Of a stretch of 64,000 bases of DNA, positions 47,571 to 56,150 are shown one piece after another. Every line of letters starts with the position of its first letter. Positions within the stretch are counted from its first letter, which is position 1. The stretch lies in the NCBI RefSeq assembly GCF_020532645.1, contig NZ_JAJAUZ010000004.1, forward strand, positions 1 to 64,000, written 5' to 3'. The DNA comes from Streptomyces bambusae. GTDB lineage: Bacteria > Actinomycetota > Actinomycetes > Streptomycetales > Streptomycetaceae. The translations under genes and the position numbers were made by a program. Under the pieces are notes generated by a model. The model did not search any database, was not told the DNA's origin, and saw nothing but the letters and a program-made list of their open reading frames with translations.

Positions 47571-48478
47571 CGCCGGCACCGCGCACCCGGTCCGACGACC
47601 ACGCCCAGGCCACCCTCGGCAAGGCCGCCGACGAGAACTTCCCCGTGGCCCCCTTCTTCGTCCCGCAGGCCTGGCGCGCCGGCCTCACCGCCGTCTACGG
47701 CTACGCCCGCCTCGTCGACGACATCGGCGACGGCGACCTCGCCCCCGGCGGCCGCGACGCCGAACTCCTCGGCGTCCCCGCCGGCCGCGCCGACGACCGG
47801 CTCGCCCTCCTCGACGCCCTGGAGGACGACCTCGGCCGGGTCTTCGACGGCACCCCGCGCCACCCCCTGCTGCGCGCCCTCCAGCCCGTCGTCGACAGCC
47901 ACGCGCTGACCCCCGGCCCGTTCCTCGGCCTCCTGGAAGCCAACCGCCAGGACCAGCAGGTCCGCCGCTACGAGACGTACGACGACCTGCTCGCCTACTG
48001 CGAGCTGTCCGCCAACCCCGTCGGCCGCCTCGTCCTCGCGATCACCGGCGCCGCCAGCCCGGAGCGGATCCGCCGCTCCGACATGATCTGCACCGCCCTC
48101 CAGATCGTCGAACACCTCCAGGACGTCACCGAGGACCTCGGCCGGGACCGGATCTACCTGCCCGCCGAGGACATGCGCCGCTTCCACGTCACCGAGGCGG
48201 ACCTCGCCGCGCCCGCCGCGAGCGCCTCCGTCCGCGCCCTCGTCGCCTTCGAGGCGGAACGTGCCCGCACCCTGCTCGACGACGGCCTGCCGCTCGTCGG
48301 CAGCGTCCGCGGCCGGCTCCGGCTGCTGCTCGCCGGCTTCACCGGCGGCGGCCGGGCCGCCCTCAAGGCGATCGAGCAGGCCGGCTTCGACGTGGCCGCC
48401 GGCCCGCCCAAACCCACCAGAACCGGCCTGCTCCGCGAGGTGGGCGCCGTACTGCGCACAGCGCCGAAAGAGGGGTGA
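47567..48478 (+). CDS. hpnC: Squalene synthase subunit HpnC (hydroxysqualene synthase)
   Basis: A 303-aa trans-isoprenyl synthase of the squalene/phytoene family. In the HpnCDE route, HpnD makes presqualene diphosphate, HpnC turns it to hydroxysqualene and HpnE reduces that to squalene. Seen are the two aspartate-rich regions, YGYARLVDDIGDGD and HLQDVTEDLGRDRIYLP, and NFPVAPFFVPQAWR at the N terminus, typical of HpnC. It is first of an operon and overlaps hpnD by four bases (GTGA). Start at GTG, probably coupled to the mini-ORF upstream. Confidence 0.94.
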   Translation: MTPAPRTRSDDHAQATLGKAADENFPVAPFFVPQAWRAGLTAVYGYARLVDDIGDGDLAPGGRDAELLGVPAGRADDRLALLDALEDDLGRVFDGTPRHPLLRALQPVVDSHALTPGPFLGLLEANRQDQQVRRYETYDDLLAYCELSANPVGRLVLAITGAASPERIRRSDMICTALQIVEHLQDVTEDLGRDRIYLPAEDMRRFHVTEADLAAPAASASVRALVAFEAERARTLLDDGLPLVGSVRGRLRLLLAGFTGGGRAALKAIEQAGFDVAAGPPKPTRTGLLREVGAVLRTAPKEG

Positions 48479-49437
48479 GCCCGACAGTGGAGGGCCAACC
48501 GCACGTGTCCGCACCCGTACTCGCGGCCTACAGCTACTGCGAGGCCGTCACCGGTGCGCAGGCGCGCAACTTCGCGTACGGCATCCGCCTGCTGCCCGCC
48601 GACAAGCGGCAGGCGATGTCCGCCCTGTACGCGTTCTCCCGGCGCGTCGACGACATCGGCGACGGCACCCTGCCGGCCGAGGCCAAGCTGGTCCGGCTGG
48701 AGGAGACCCGCACCCTGCTGTCCCGCATCCAGGACGGCCGCGTCGACGAGGACGACACCGACCCCGTCGCCGTGGCGCTCGCGCACGCCGCCGGCCGGTT
48801 CCCCATCCCGCTCGGCGGACTCGACGAGCTGATCGACGGCGTCCTCATGGACGTCCGCGGCGAGACGTACGAGACCTGGGACGACCTGAAGGTCTACTGC
48901 CGCTGCGTGGCCGGCGCCATCGGACGCCTCTCGCTCGGCGTGTTCGGCACCACCCCCGGCGCGCGTGACAGCGCACGCGCCCCCGAGTACGCCGACACGC
49001 TCGGTCTTGCCCTCCAACTGACCAATATCCTCCGGGACGTCCGGGAAGATGCCGGAAACGGCCGGACCTACCTGCCCGCCGAAGACCTCGCCAAGTTCGG
49101 CTGCTCCGCCGACCGGCTCGGGGAATCCGGCGCGGGCCGGGCCCCGGCCGGCTCGGACTTCGCGGGTCTCGTCCACCACGAAGTACGGCGCGCCCGGGCC
49201 CTGTTCGCCGAGGGATACCGGCTGCTGCCGATGCTCGACCGGCGCAGCGGCGCGTGCGTGGCCGCGATGGCCGGGATCTACCGCCGCCTGCTCGACCGCA
49301 TCGAACGCGAGCCGGAGGCGGTCCTGCGCGGACGCGTCTCGCTGCCCGTGCGGGAGAAGGCGTACGTCGCCGTGCGCGGCCTCTCGGGGCTCGACGCGCG
49401 GACCATCTCGCGCCAGGCGGCCAGGAGGCGGGTCTGA
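48475..49437 (+). CDS. hpnD: Presqualene diphosphate synthase HpnD
   Basis: A 320-aa head-to-head prenyl synthase, the partner of HpnC, joining two farnesyl diphosphates to presqualene diphosphate. The first Asp-rich motif is in YAFSRRVDDIGDGTL and the second in LQLTNILRDVREDAGNGRTYLP; YCRCVAGAIGRLSLGVFG is characteristic. The start is GTG at the overlap with hpnC; an internal GTG nine codons on (GTGTCC) is possible. Its TGA overlaps the ATG of a 68-residue ORF, after which hpnE begins. Confidence 0.94.
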   Translation: MSPTVEGQPHVSAPVLAAYSYCEAVTGAQARNFAYGIRLLPADKRQAMSALYAFSRRVDDIGDGTLPAEAKLVRLEETRTLLSRIQDGRVDEDDTDPVAVALAHAAGRFPIPLGGLDELIDGVLMDVRGETYETWDDLKVYCRCVAGAIGRLSLGVFGTTPGARDSARAPEYADTLGLALQLTNILRDVREDAGNGRTYLPAEDLAKFGCSADRLGESGAGRAPAGSDFAGLVHHEVRRARALFAEGYRLLPMLDRRSGACVAAMAGIYRRLLDRIEREPEAVLRGRVSLPVREKAYVAVRGLSGLDARTISRQAARRRV

Positions 49438-49643
49438 TGAGCACCCCGACAGCACCGGAACGGGCCACACCGGCCCCGACCGCACCCGCAGGACACGGAC
49501 GGACAGCCCGGACGGGCCGGGCAACGGCCGCACATGCGGCGAACCGGCGGAACCCGTGCGCAACCCCGCACGCCCCTGCCGCGTCCCTGAGGTCAGCGCC
49601 CGCCCGACCGCAGCGGACGGGCCCGGCGAAGGAGGGCGCATGA
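49437..49643 (+). CDS. 68-aa ORF between hpnD and hpnE
   Basis: A small basic Ala/Pro/Arg-rich protein beginning MSTPTAPERATPAPTAPAG and ending RTGPAKEGA. It joins the flanking genes exactly: its ATG overlaps the hpnD stop (TGATG) and its TGA overlaps the hpnE start (ATGA); GGAGG lies eight bases upstream. The perfect overlaps argue that it is translated. The ASLRSAPAR-x-GPAKEGA end faintly recalls the DUF6380 small proteins annotated in Streptomyces hopanoid clusters, but I am not certain. Low complexity means it could instead be a pass-through frame that keeps ribosomes on the mRNA. Confidence 0.5.
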   Translation: MSTPTAPERATPAPTAPAGHGRTARTGRATAAHAANRRNPCATPHAPAASLRSAPARPQRTGPAKEGA

Positions 49644-51040
49644 CCACGCAGCACGCGGTGGTCGTCGGCGGCGGACTCGCCGGCGTCACCGCCGCCCTCG
49701 AACTCGCCGACGGCGGGCTCTCCGTGACCCTGCTCGAAAGCCGCCCGCGCCTGGGCGGCCTCGCGTTCTCCTTCAAGCGCGGCGACCTCACCGTCGACAA
49801 CGGGCAGCACGTCTACCTGCGTTGCTGCACCGCCTACCGCTGGTTCCTCGACCGCGTCGACGGCACCGCGCTCGCCCCCCTCCAGGACCGGCTCGACGTA
49901 CCCGTCCTCGACGTCGCCCACCCCCGGGGACCCCGCCTGGGCCGGCTGCGCCGCGCGGCCCTGCCCGTCCCCCTGCACCTCGCCGCGTCCCTCGCCCGCT
50001 ACCCGCACCTCTCCCTGGCCGAACGCGCCGCCGTCGGACGCGCCGCCCTCGCGCTGCGCTCCCTCGACCCCGCCGACCCGGCCCTCGACGGCGTCGACTT
50101 CGCCACCTGGCTCGGCCGCTACGGGCAGTCCCCGCGCACCATCGAAGCGCTCTGGGACCTCGTCGGCATCGCCACCCTCAACGCCACCGCCGCCCACTCC
50201 TCGCTCGGCCTCGCCGCCATGGTCTTCAAGACCGGGCTGCTGTCCGAGCCCGGCGCCGCCGACATCGGCTGGGCCCGCGTCCCCCTCGGCGAACTCCACG
50301 ACACCCTCGCCCGCAAGGCCCTCGACGCGGCCGGCGTGCACACCGAGACCCGCTCCCGGGCCACCGCCGTCACCCGCACCCCCGACGGCGGCTGGCGCGT
50401 CACCACCGACAGCGGCCCCCTCGACGCCGACGCCGTCGTCCTCGCCGTACCCCAGCGCGAAGCCCACGCACTGCTCCCGCACGGCGCCCTCGACGACCCC
50501 GACACCCTCCTCGACATCGGCACCGCACCCATCCTCAACGTGCACGTGGTCTACGACCGCAAGGTGCTGCGGCAGCCCTTCTTCGCCGCCCTCGGCACCC
50601 CCGTGCAGTGGGTCTTCGACCGCACCGACACCTCCGGACTCACCGACGGCGGCCAGTACCTGGCGCTCTCCCAGTCCGCCGCCCAGGACGACATCGACGA
50701 ACCCGTCTCCGTGCTGCGCGCCAAGTACCTGCCCGAACTGGAGCGGCTGCTGCCCGCCGCCCGCGGCGCCAAGGTCCGCGACTTCTTCGTCACCCGGGAG
50801 CGGACGGCGACGTTCGCCCCCACCCCCGGAGTGGGCCGGCTGCGTCCCGCGGCCCGCACCCACGCCCCCGGCCTCTTCCTGGCCGGCGCATGGACCGCCA
50901 CCGGGTGGCCCGCGACCATGGAAGGCGCCGTCCGCAGCGGACTCACCGCGGCCCACGCCGCACTCGCCGGACTCGGCCGCCCCCGAGAAGACCCGCTCCC
51001 CGGCTTCGCCGCGGAGACCCCCGGCAGGAGGCCGGCATGA
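49640..51040 (+). CDS. hpnE: Hydroxysqualene dehydroxylase HpnE (FAD-dependent)
   Basis: A 466-aa amine-oxidase-like flavoprotein. The FAD motif VVVGGGLAGVTAALELADGG with LLESRPRLGGLAFSFK opens it, FTVDNGQHVYLRCCTAYRWF-like sequence follows, and the C-terminal FAD segment is FLAGAWTATGWPATMEGAV. HpnE completes squalene synthesis by removing the hydroxyl of hydroxysqualene. Length is a little over the usual 420-450. ATG preceded by GGAGG. Overlaps the polyprenyl synthase start (ATGA). Confidence 0.93.
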   Translation: MTTQHAVVVGGGLAGVTAALELADGGLSVTLLESRPRLGGLAFSFKRGDLTVDNGQHVYLRCCTAYRWFLDRVDGTALAPLQDRLDVPVLDVAHPRGPRLGRLRRAALPVPLHLAASLARYPHLSLAERAAVGRAALALRSLDPADPALDGVDFATWLGRYGQSPRTIEALWDLVGIATLNATAAHSSLGLAAMVFKTGLLSEPGAADIGWARVPLGELHDTLARKALDAAGVHTETRSRATAVTRTPDGGWRVTTDSGPLDADAVVLAVPQREAHALLPHGALDDPDTLLDIGTAPILNVHVVYDRKVLRQPFFAALGTPVQWVFDRTDTSGLTDGGQYLALSQSAAQDDIDEPVSVLRAKYLPELERLLPAARGAKVRDFFVTRERTATFAPTPGVGRLRPAARTHAPGLFLAGAWTATGWPATMEGAVRSGLTAAHAALAGLGRPREDPLPGFAAETPGRRPA

Positions 51041-52203
51041 CGATCAGCACCACAGGCACGACGGTACGTACCGGAACCAGAGGAGAGCCAGTGAACCCGG
51101 GGAACCCGGCTGTCGACCACCCGGCGGACACCGCACCCGCGGCGCCCGCCGCAGGCGCCGGCGGCGACCGGCAGGCAGAGGTGCTCGCGCTGCTGGAGCG
51201 CGGCCGCACCCTGTCCACCCCGGTGCTCCGCGCGGCCGTCGAGACCCTCGCGCCGCCCATGGACACGGTCTCCGCTTACCACTTCGGATGGATCGACGCC
51301 GAGGGCAACCCCACCGACGCCGACAGCGGCAAGGCCGTCCGGCCCGCCCTGGCCCTCCTCTCCGCCGAAGCCGCCGGCGCCCCCGCCGCCACCGGCATCC
51401 CCGGCGCCGTCGCCGTGGAACTCGTCCACAACTTCTCCCTGCTGCACGACGACCTGATGGACGGCGACGAGCAGCGCCGCCACCGCGACACCGTGTGGAA
51501 GGTCCACGGCCCCGCCCAGGCCATCCTCGTCGGCGACGCCCTGTTCGCGCTGGCCAACGAACTCCTCCTGGAACTCGGCACCGTCGAGGCCGGCCGCGCC
51601 ACCCGCCGCCTGACCACCGCCACCCGCAAGCTCATCGACGGCCAGGCCCAGGACATCTCGTACGAGCACCGCGAGCGCGTCAGCGTCGAGGAATGCCTGG
51701 AGATGGAGGGCAACAAGACCGGCGCCCTGCTCGCCTGCGCCGTGTCCATCGGCGCCGTCCTCGGCGGCGCCGACGACCGCACCGCCGACAAGCTGGAGGA
51801 GTACGGCTACCACCTCGGCCTCGCCTTCCAGGCCGTCGACGACCTCCTCGGCATCTGGGGCGACCCCGAGTCCACCGGCAAGCAGACCTGGAGCGACCTG
51901 CGCCAGCGCAAGAAGTCCCTGCCCGTCGTCGCCGCGCTCGCCGCCGGCGGACCCGCCTCCGAACAGCTCGGCGACCTGCTCGCCGCCGACGCCCGCAGCG
52001 CCGACTTCGCGAACTTCTCCGAGGAGGAGTTCGCCGCCCGGGCCGCGCTCATCGAGGAGGCCGGCGGCCGCCGGTGGACCGAGGAGGAGGCCCGCCGCCA
52101 GCACGCCGTCGCCGTACAGGCGCTCGACGAGGTCGACATGCCGCAGAAGGTCCGCGATCAGCTCGTGGCGCTTGCGGACTTTGTCGTCGTCCGCAAGAGA
52201 TGA
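51037..52203 (+). CDS. Polyprenyl (farnesyl/geranylgeranyl) diphosphate synthase
   Basis: A 388-aa trans-prenyltransferase. First Asp-rich motif: FSLLHDDLMDGDEQRRHRDT; second: LAFQAVDDLLGIWGD. The residue pair before the first motif (H-N-F-S-L-L) carries small/aromatic residues but chain length cannot be set with confidence; in this context farnesyl diphosphate for squalene is expected. GKAVRPALALLSAEAAG is conserved. About 45 N-terminal residues are Ala/Pro/Gly-rich and unconserved: a GTG at 51091 with GAGGAG is an equally good start and would give 370 residues. It supplies HpnC/D. A gap of 110 bases separates it from shc. Confidence 0.92.
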   Translation: MTISTTGTTVRTGTRGEPVNPGNPAVDHPADTAPAAPAAGAGGDRQAEVLALLERGRTLSTPVLRAAVETLAPPMDTVSAYHFGWIDAEGNPTDADSGKAVRPALALLSAEAAGAPAATGIPGAVAVELVHNFSLLHDDLMDGDEQRRHRDTVWKVHGPAQAILVGDALFALANELLLELGTVEAGRATRRLTTATRKLIDGQAQDISYEHRERVSVEECLEMEGNKTGALLACAVSIGAVLGGADDRTADKLEEYGYHLGLAFQAVDDLLGIWGDPESTGKQTWSDLRQRKKSLPVVAALAAGGPASEQLGDLLAADARSADFANFSEEEFAARAALIEEAGGRRWTEEEARRQHAVAVQALDEVDMPQKVRDQLVALADFVVVRKR

Positions 52204-52313
52204 TCACCGTTCGGACATGAATCGCGCGTCGCCGGCCGGCGACCCCGCCCCCGGGCGGACGCCGGCCGACGTCGGACCCCAGCAAGCAGAGGACACTGCG
52301 GGAAGGGGAAGGC

Positions 52314-54407
52314 ATGACAGCGACGACCGACGGAAGCGGCGGGTCAGCGCCCGACGCGAACGCGGCGAACGGCACACCGCGCCCGGCCGCGCCCGGGCGG
52401 GCGCGGCCGGACGAACCACCCGGGGCGGCCCCCGGCGGCCCGGAGACACCACCGCCCCCCGACGCGGGCACCGGCGCCGAGCGCAGCGTCGAGGAGGCGG
52501 TGGCACGCGCCGCCCACCGGCTGCTCGCCCGCCAGGACCCGGCCGGCTGGTGGAAGGGCGACCTGGAGACCAACGTCACCATGGACGCCGAAGACCTCCT
52601 GCTGCGCCAGTTCCTCGGCATCGCCGACGAGACCGTCACCCGCGCCGCCGCCCTCCACATCCGTGCCGAGCAGCAGGCCGACGGCACCTGGGCCACCTTC
52701 CACGGCGGACCGCCCGAACTCTCCGCCACCATCGAGGCGTACGTCGCCCTCCGGCTCGCCGGAGACGCACCCGACGCCCCCCACATGAGCCGGGCCTCCG
52801 CCTGGATCCGCGGCCACGGCGGCATCGCCGGCGCCCGCGTCTTCACCCGCATCTGGCTCGCCCTCTTCGGCTGGTGGCGCTGGGAGGACCTGCCCGAGGT
52901 CCCGCCCGAGCTGATCTTCCTGCCCTCCTGGGTGCCGCTCAACATCTACGACTTCGGCTGCTGGGCCCGGCAGACCATCGTGCCCCTCACCATCGTCTCC
53001 GCCCTGCGCCCGGTGCGCCCGGCCCCCTTCGCCCTCGACGAGCTGCACACCGACGCCCGCCGCCCCAACCCGCGCAAGCCGCTCGCCCGCGCCCTCAGCT
53101 GGGACGGCGCCTTCCAGCGCCTCGACCGCGCCCTGCACCTCTACCACCGCGTCGCCCCCCGCGCACTGCGCCGGGCCGCCATGAACGCGGCCGCCCGCTG
53201 GATCGTCGAACGGCAGGAGAACGACGGCTGCTGGGGCGGCATCCAGCCCCCCGCCGTGTACTCCCTGATCGCCCTGCACCTCCTCGGCTACGACCTCGGT
53301 CACCCGGTGATGCGCGCAGGCCTGGAATCCCTCGACCGGTTCGCGGTCTGGCGCGAGGACGGCGCCCGGATGATCGAGGCCTGCCAGTCGCCGGTCTGGG
53401 ACACCTGCCTCGCCGCCATCGCCCTCCTCGACGCCGGCGTGCCGCCCGACCACCCGGCGCTGGTCAAGGCGGCCGACTGGATGCTCGCCGAGGAGATCCG
53501 GCGGCCCGGCGACTGGGCCGTCCGGCGGCCCGGACTCGCCCCCGGCGGCTGGGCGTTCGAGTTCCACAACGACACCTATCCCGACATCGACGACACCGCC
53601 GAAGTCGTCCTGGCCCTGCGCCGGATCCGCCACCCCGACCAGCCGAGGGTCGACGCGGCCATCGCCCGCGGCGTCTCCTGGAACCTCGGCATGCAGTCAC
53701 GCAACGGCGCCTGGGGCGCCTTCGACGCCGACAACACCAGCCCGCTGCCCAACCGGCTGCCGTTCTGCGACTTCGGCGAGGTCATCGACCCGCCGTCGGC
53801 CGACGTCACCGCCCACGTCGTCGAGATGCTCGCCGCCGAAGGCCGGGCCGCCGACCCCCGCACCCGCCGCGGCGTCGCCTGGCTGCTCGCCGAACAGGAG
53901 CCCGGCGGCGCCTGGTTCGGCCGCTGGGGCACCAACTACGTCTACGGCACCGGCTCGGTGGTCCCCGCCCTCACCGCCGCCGGGATCCCGCGCTCGCACC
54001 CCGCGGTCCGGCGGGCCGTGACCTGGCTGGAGTCCGTACAGAACGCGGACGGCGGCTGGGGTGAGGACCAGCGGTCGTACGAGGACCCGGCCGGCTGGGC
54101 CGGACGCGGCGAGTCCACCCCCTCGCAGACCGCCTGGGCGCTCCTCGCGCTCCTTGCCGCCGGGGAACGCGAGGGCAAGGCCGTCGCCCGCGGCGTCGGC
54201 TACCTCACCAGCACCCAGCGGGCCGACGGCAGCTGGGACGAGCCCTACTTCACCGGTACCGGCTTCCCCTGGGACTTCTCCATCAACTACCACCTGTACC
54301 GGCAGGTCTTCCCGCTCAGCGCCCTCGGCCGCTACCTGCACGCCGAGCCGGGCGGCACGGCAGCCGGACCCGCGGGCGTACGGGCCGCCGGGGGAGGGGT
54401 GCCCTGA
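52314..54407 (+). CDS. shc: Squalene-hopene cyclase
   Basis: A 697-aa class II triterpene cyclase that turns squalene to hopene/hopanol at the membrane. The protonating DxDD motif is in YPDIDDTAEVVLAL (about residues 424-427). QW repeats are numerous: QQADGTWATFHG, QENDGCWGGIQP, QSRNGAWGAFDADN, QEPGGAWFGRWG, QNADGGWGED, QRADGSWDEPYF. Residues 1-60 form a Pro/Ala/Gly-rich extension beyond the usual N terminus, which may be disordered. ATG after GGAAGG. Its TGA overlaps the ATG of the phosphorylase gene. Confidence 0.96.
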   Translation: MTATTDGSGGSAPDANAANGTPRPAAPGRARPDEPPGAAPGGPETPPPPDAGTGAERSVEEAVARAAHRLLARQDPAGWWKGDLETNVTMDAEDLLLRQFLGIADETVTRAAALHIRAEQQADGTWATFHGGPPELSATIEAYVALRLAGDAPDAPHMSRASAWIRGHGGIAGARVFTRIWLALFGWWRWEDLPEVPPELIFLPSWVPLNIYDFGCWARQTIVPLTIVSALRPVRPAPFALDELHTDARRPNPRKPLARALSWDGAFQRLDRALHLYHRVAPRALRRAAMNAAARWIVERQENDGCWGGIQPPAVYSLIALHLLGYDLGHPVMRAGLESLDRFAVWREDGARMIEACQSPVWDTCLAAIALLDAGVPPDHPALVKAADWMLAEEIRRPGDWAVRRPGLAPGGWAFEFHNDTYPDIDDTAEVVLALRRIRHPDQPRVDAAIARGVSWNLGMQSRNGAWGAFDADNTSPLPNRLPFCDFGEVIDPPSADVTAHVVEMLAAEGRAADPRTRRGVAWLLAEQEPGGAWFGRWGTNYVYGTGSVVPALTAAGIPRSHPAVRRAVTWLESVQNADGGWGEDQRSYEDPAGWAGRGESTPSQTAWALLALLAAGEREGKAVARGVGYLTSTQRADGSWDEPYFTGTGFPWDFSINYHLYRQVFPLSALGRYLHAEPGGTAAGPAGVRAAGGGVP

Positions 54408-55066
54408 TGGACGGCCGCGGGCCCGCGCTGGTGATCGCCTGCGCACTCGGCATCGAGCAGTTCGCGCTGCGCAGCGGCGGCCGGCACGGAGCCCCGGACG
54501 GCTACACCCTGCTGCGCACCGGCATGGGCCCCCGGGCCGCCGAACGCGCGGTGGGCCGCGCCCTCGCCGACCCCCGGCTGCAGGGGGCCGCGGTGCTCGC
54601 CACCGGCTTCTGCGCGGGACTCGCCCCCGGCATGCACCCCGGGGACCTGGTCGTCGCCGAGGAGACCCGCGACCCGCGCGGCACCACCCCCTGCACCGGG
54701 ACCGGGCTGCTCGCCGAGGCGGTGGCCCGGGCGGTTCCCGGCCGGACCGTCCACACCGGCCCCCTGACCGGCTCCGACCACGTGGTCCGCGGCCCCGAGC
54801 GGGCCCGGCTGCGGGCGAGCGGCGCGGTGGCCGTGGACATGGAATCGGCGGCCACCCTCCGGACGGCCGCCGGAACCGGTCCGGGCCCGGCGTGGACCGC
54901 CGGAAGCCGCCCGGTTGCGGCCGTCCGGGTGATCGTGGACGCTCCGGAGCATGAGCTCGTCCGAATCGGCACGGTACGCGGTGGAATATCGGCCTTCCGC
55001 GTCCTTCGTGCCGTCCTACCTGCTTTCTTCGACTGGCACCGTTCTTTGCTGCTCCCCAGGAGGTGA
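54407..55066 (+). CDS. hpnG: HpnG-like nucleoside phosphorylase
   Basis: A 219-aa protein of the nucleoside phosphorylase superfamily. HpnG removes adenine from adenosylhopane on the way to bacteriohopanetetrol. Features: ALVIACALGIEQFALRSG, LLRTGMGPRAAERAV, LATGFCAGLAPGMHPGDLVVA, and VAVDMESAATL with the ribose-binding Met-Glu. Sequence similarity to the proteobacterial HpnG is modest by eye, but the place between shc and hpnH supports the call. The start overlaps the shc stop (TGATG); its end overlaps the upstream GTG possibility of hpnH. Confidence 0.85.
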   Translation: MDGRGPALVIACALGIEQFALRSGGRHGAPDGYTLLRTGMGPRAAERAVGRALADPRLQGAAVLATGFCAGLAPGMHPGDLVVAEETRDPRGTTPCTGTGLLAEAVARAVPGRTVHTGPLTGSDHVVRGPERARLRASGAVAVDMESAATLRTAAGTGPGPAWTAGSRPVAAVRVIVDAPEHELVRIGTVRGGISAFRVLRAVLPAFFDWHRSLLLPRR

Positions 55067-55071
55067 GCCAG

Positions 55072-56094
55072 ATGGCCATGCCGCTGCGACAGTCCATCAG
55101 GGTCGGGACCTATCTTTTCGAACAGAAGCTCCGCAAGCGTGAGAAGTTCCCGCTGATCGTCGAGCTGGAACCGCTCTACGCGTGCAACCTGAAGTGCGAG
55201 GGCTGCGGCAAGATCCAGCACCCGGCCGGCGTGCTGAAGCAGCGCATGCCGGTGGCCCAGGCCGTGGGCGCCGTCCTGGAATCCGGCGCGCCCATGGTCT
55301 CCATCGCCGGTGGCGAACCGTTGATGCACCCGCAGATCGACGAGATCGTCCGCCAGCTCGTGGCGAAGCGCAAGTACGTCTTCCTGTGCACCAACGCCCT
55401 GCTGCTCCGCAAGAAGATCGAGAAGTTCACCCCCTCGCCCTACTTCGCGTTCGCCGTGCACATCGACGGCCTGCGCGAACGCCACGACGAGTCGGTGGCC
55501 AAGGAAGGCGTCTTCGACGAGGCCGTCGCCGCCATCAAGGAGGCCCAGCGCCGCGGCTTCCGCGTCACCACCAACTCGACCTTCTTCAACACCGACACCC
55601 CCCAGACCGTCATCGAGGTCCTCAACTTCCTCAACGACGACCTCAAGGTCGACGAGATGATGATCTCGCCCGCGTACGCCTACGAGAAGGCACCCGACCA
55701 GGAGCACTTCCTCGGCGTGGAACAGACCCGCGAACTGTTCAGGAAGGCCTTCGCCGGCGGCAACCGGCGCCGCTGGCGCCTCAACCACTCGCCCCTGTTC
55801 CTCGACTTCCTGGAGGGCAAGGCGGACTTCCCGTGCACCGCCTGGGCCATCCCCAACTACTCCCTCTTCGGCTGGCAGCGCCCCTGCTACCTGATGAGCG
55901 ACGGCTACGTCCCCACGTACCGCGAACTCGTCGAGGACACCGACTGGAGCAAGTACGGCCGCGGCAAGGACCCCCGCTGCGCCAACTGCATGGCGCACTG
56001 CGGCTACGAACCCACCGCCGTCCTCGCCACCATGGGCTCCCTCAGGGAATCCCTCCGCGCGGCCCGGGAGACCGTCACGGGCAACCGCGACTGA
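55072..56094 (+). CDS. hpnH: Adenosyl-hopene transferase HpnH (radical SAM)
   Basis: A 340-aa radical SAM enzyme that joins the 5'-deoxyadenosyl group to hopene, the first step of side-chain extension. The cluster motif is CNLKCEGC (Cys38, Cys42, Cys45); [12 protein letters not shown] (GGE motif), the N-terminal [18 protein letters not shown], and a C-terminal Cys-rich segment [15 protein letters not shown] (HpnH C-terminal domain) are present. ATG at 55072 is chosen since GGAGGTGAGC precedes it; a GTG three codons upstream overlaps the previous stop. Next gene is dxs, with only 56 bases between. Confidence 0.95.
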   Translation: MAMPLRQSIRVGTYLFEQKLRKREKFPLIVELEPLYACNLKCEGCGKIQHPAGVLKQRMPVAQAVGAVLESGAPMVSIAGGEPLMHPQIDEIVRQLVAKRKYVFLCTNALLLRKKIEKFTPSPYFAFAVHIDGLRERHDESVAKEGVFDEAVAAIKEAQRRGFRVTTNSTFFNTDTPQTVIEVLNFLNDDLKVDEMMISPAYAYEKAPDQEHFLGVEQTRELFRKAFAGGNRRRWRLNHSPLFLDFLEGKADFPCTAWAIPNYSLFGWQRPCYLMSDGYVPTYRELVEDTDWSKYGRGKDPRCANCMAHCGYEPTAVLATMGSLRESLRAARETVTGNRD

Positions 56095-56150
56095 ACCCCG
56101 GCGCCCCGCCCCGCACCACCCGGCAGCCAGCGCCAACAAGGGGGACCGGT

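Noticed and set aside
49437..49643. hpnE starting earlier in the gap after hpnD
   Set aside because: The hpnE flavin motif begins directly after the ATG at 49640, which has GGAGG; the gap is open in a different frame only.
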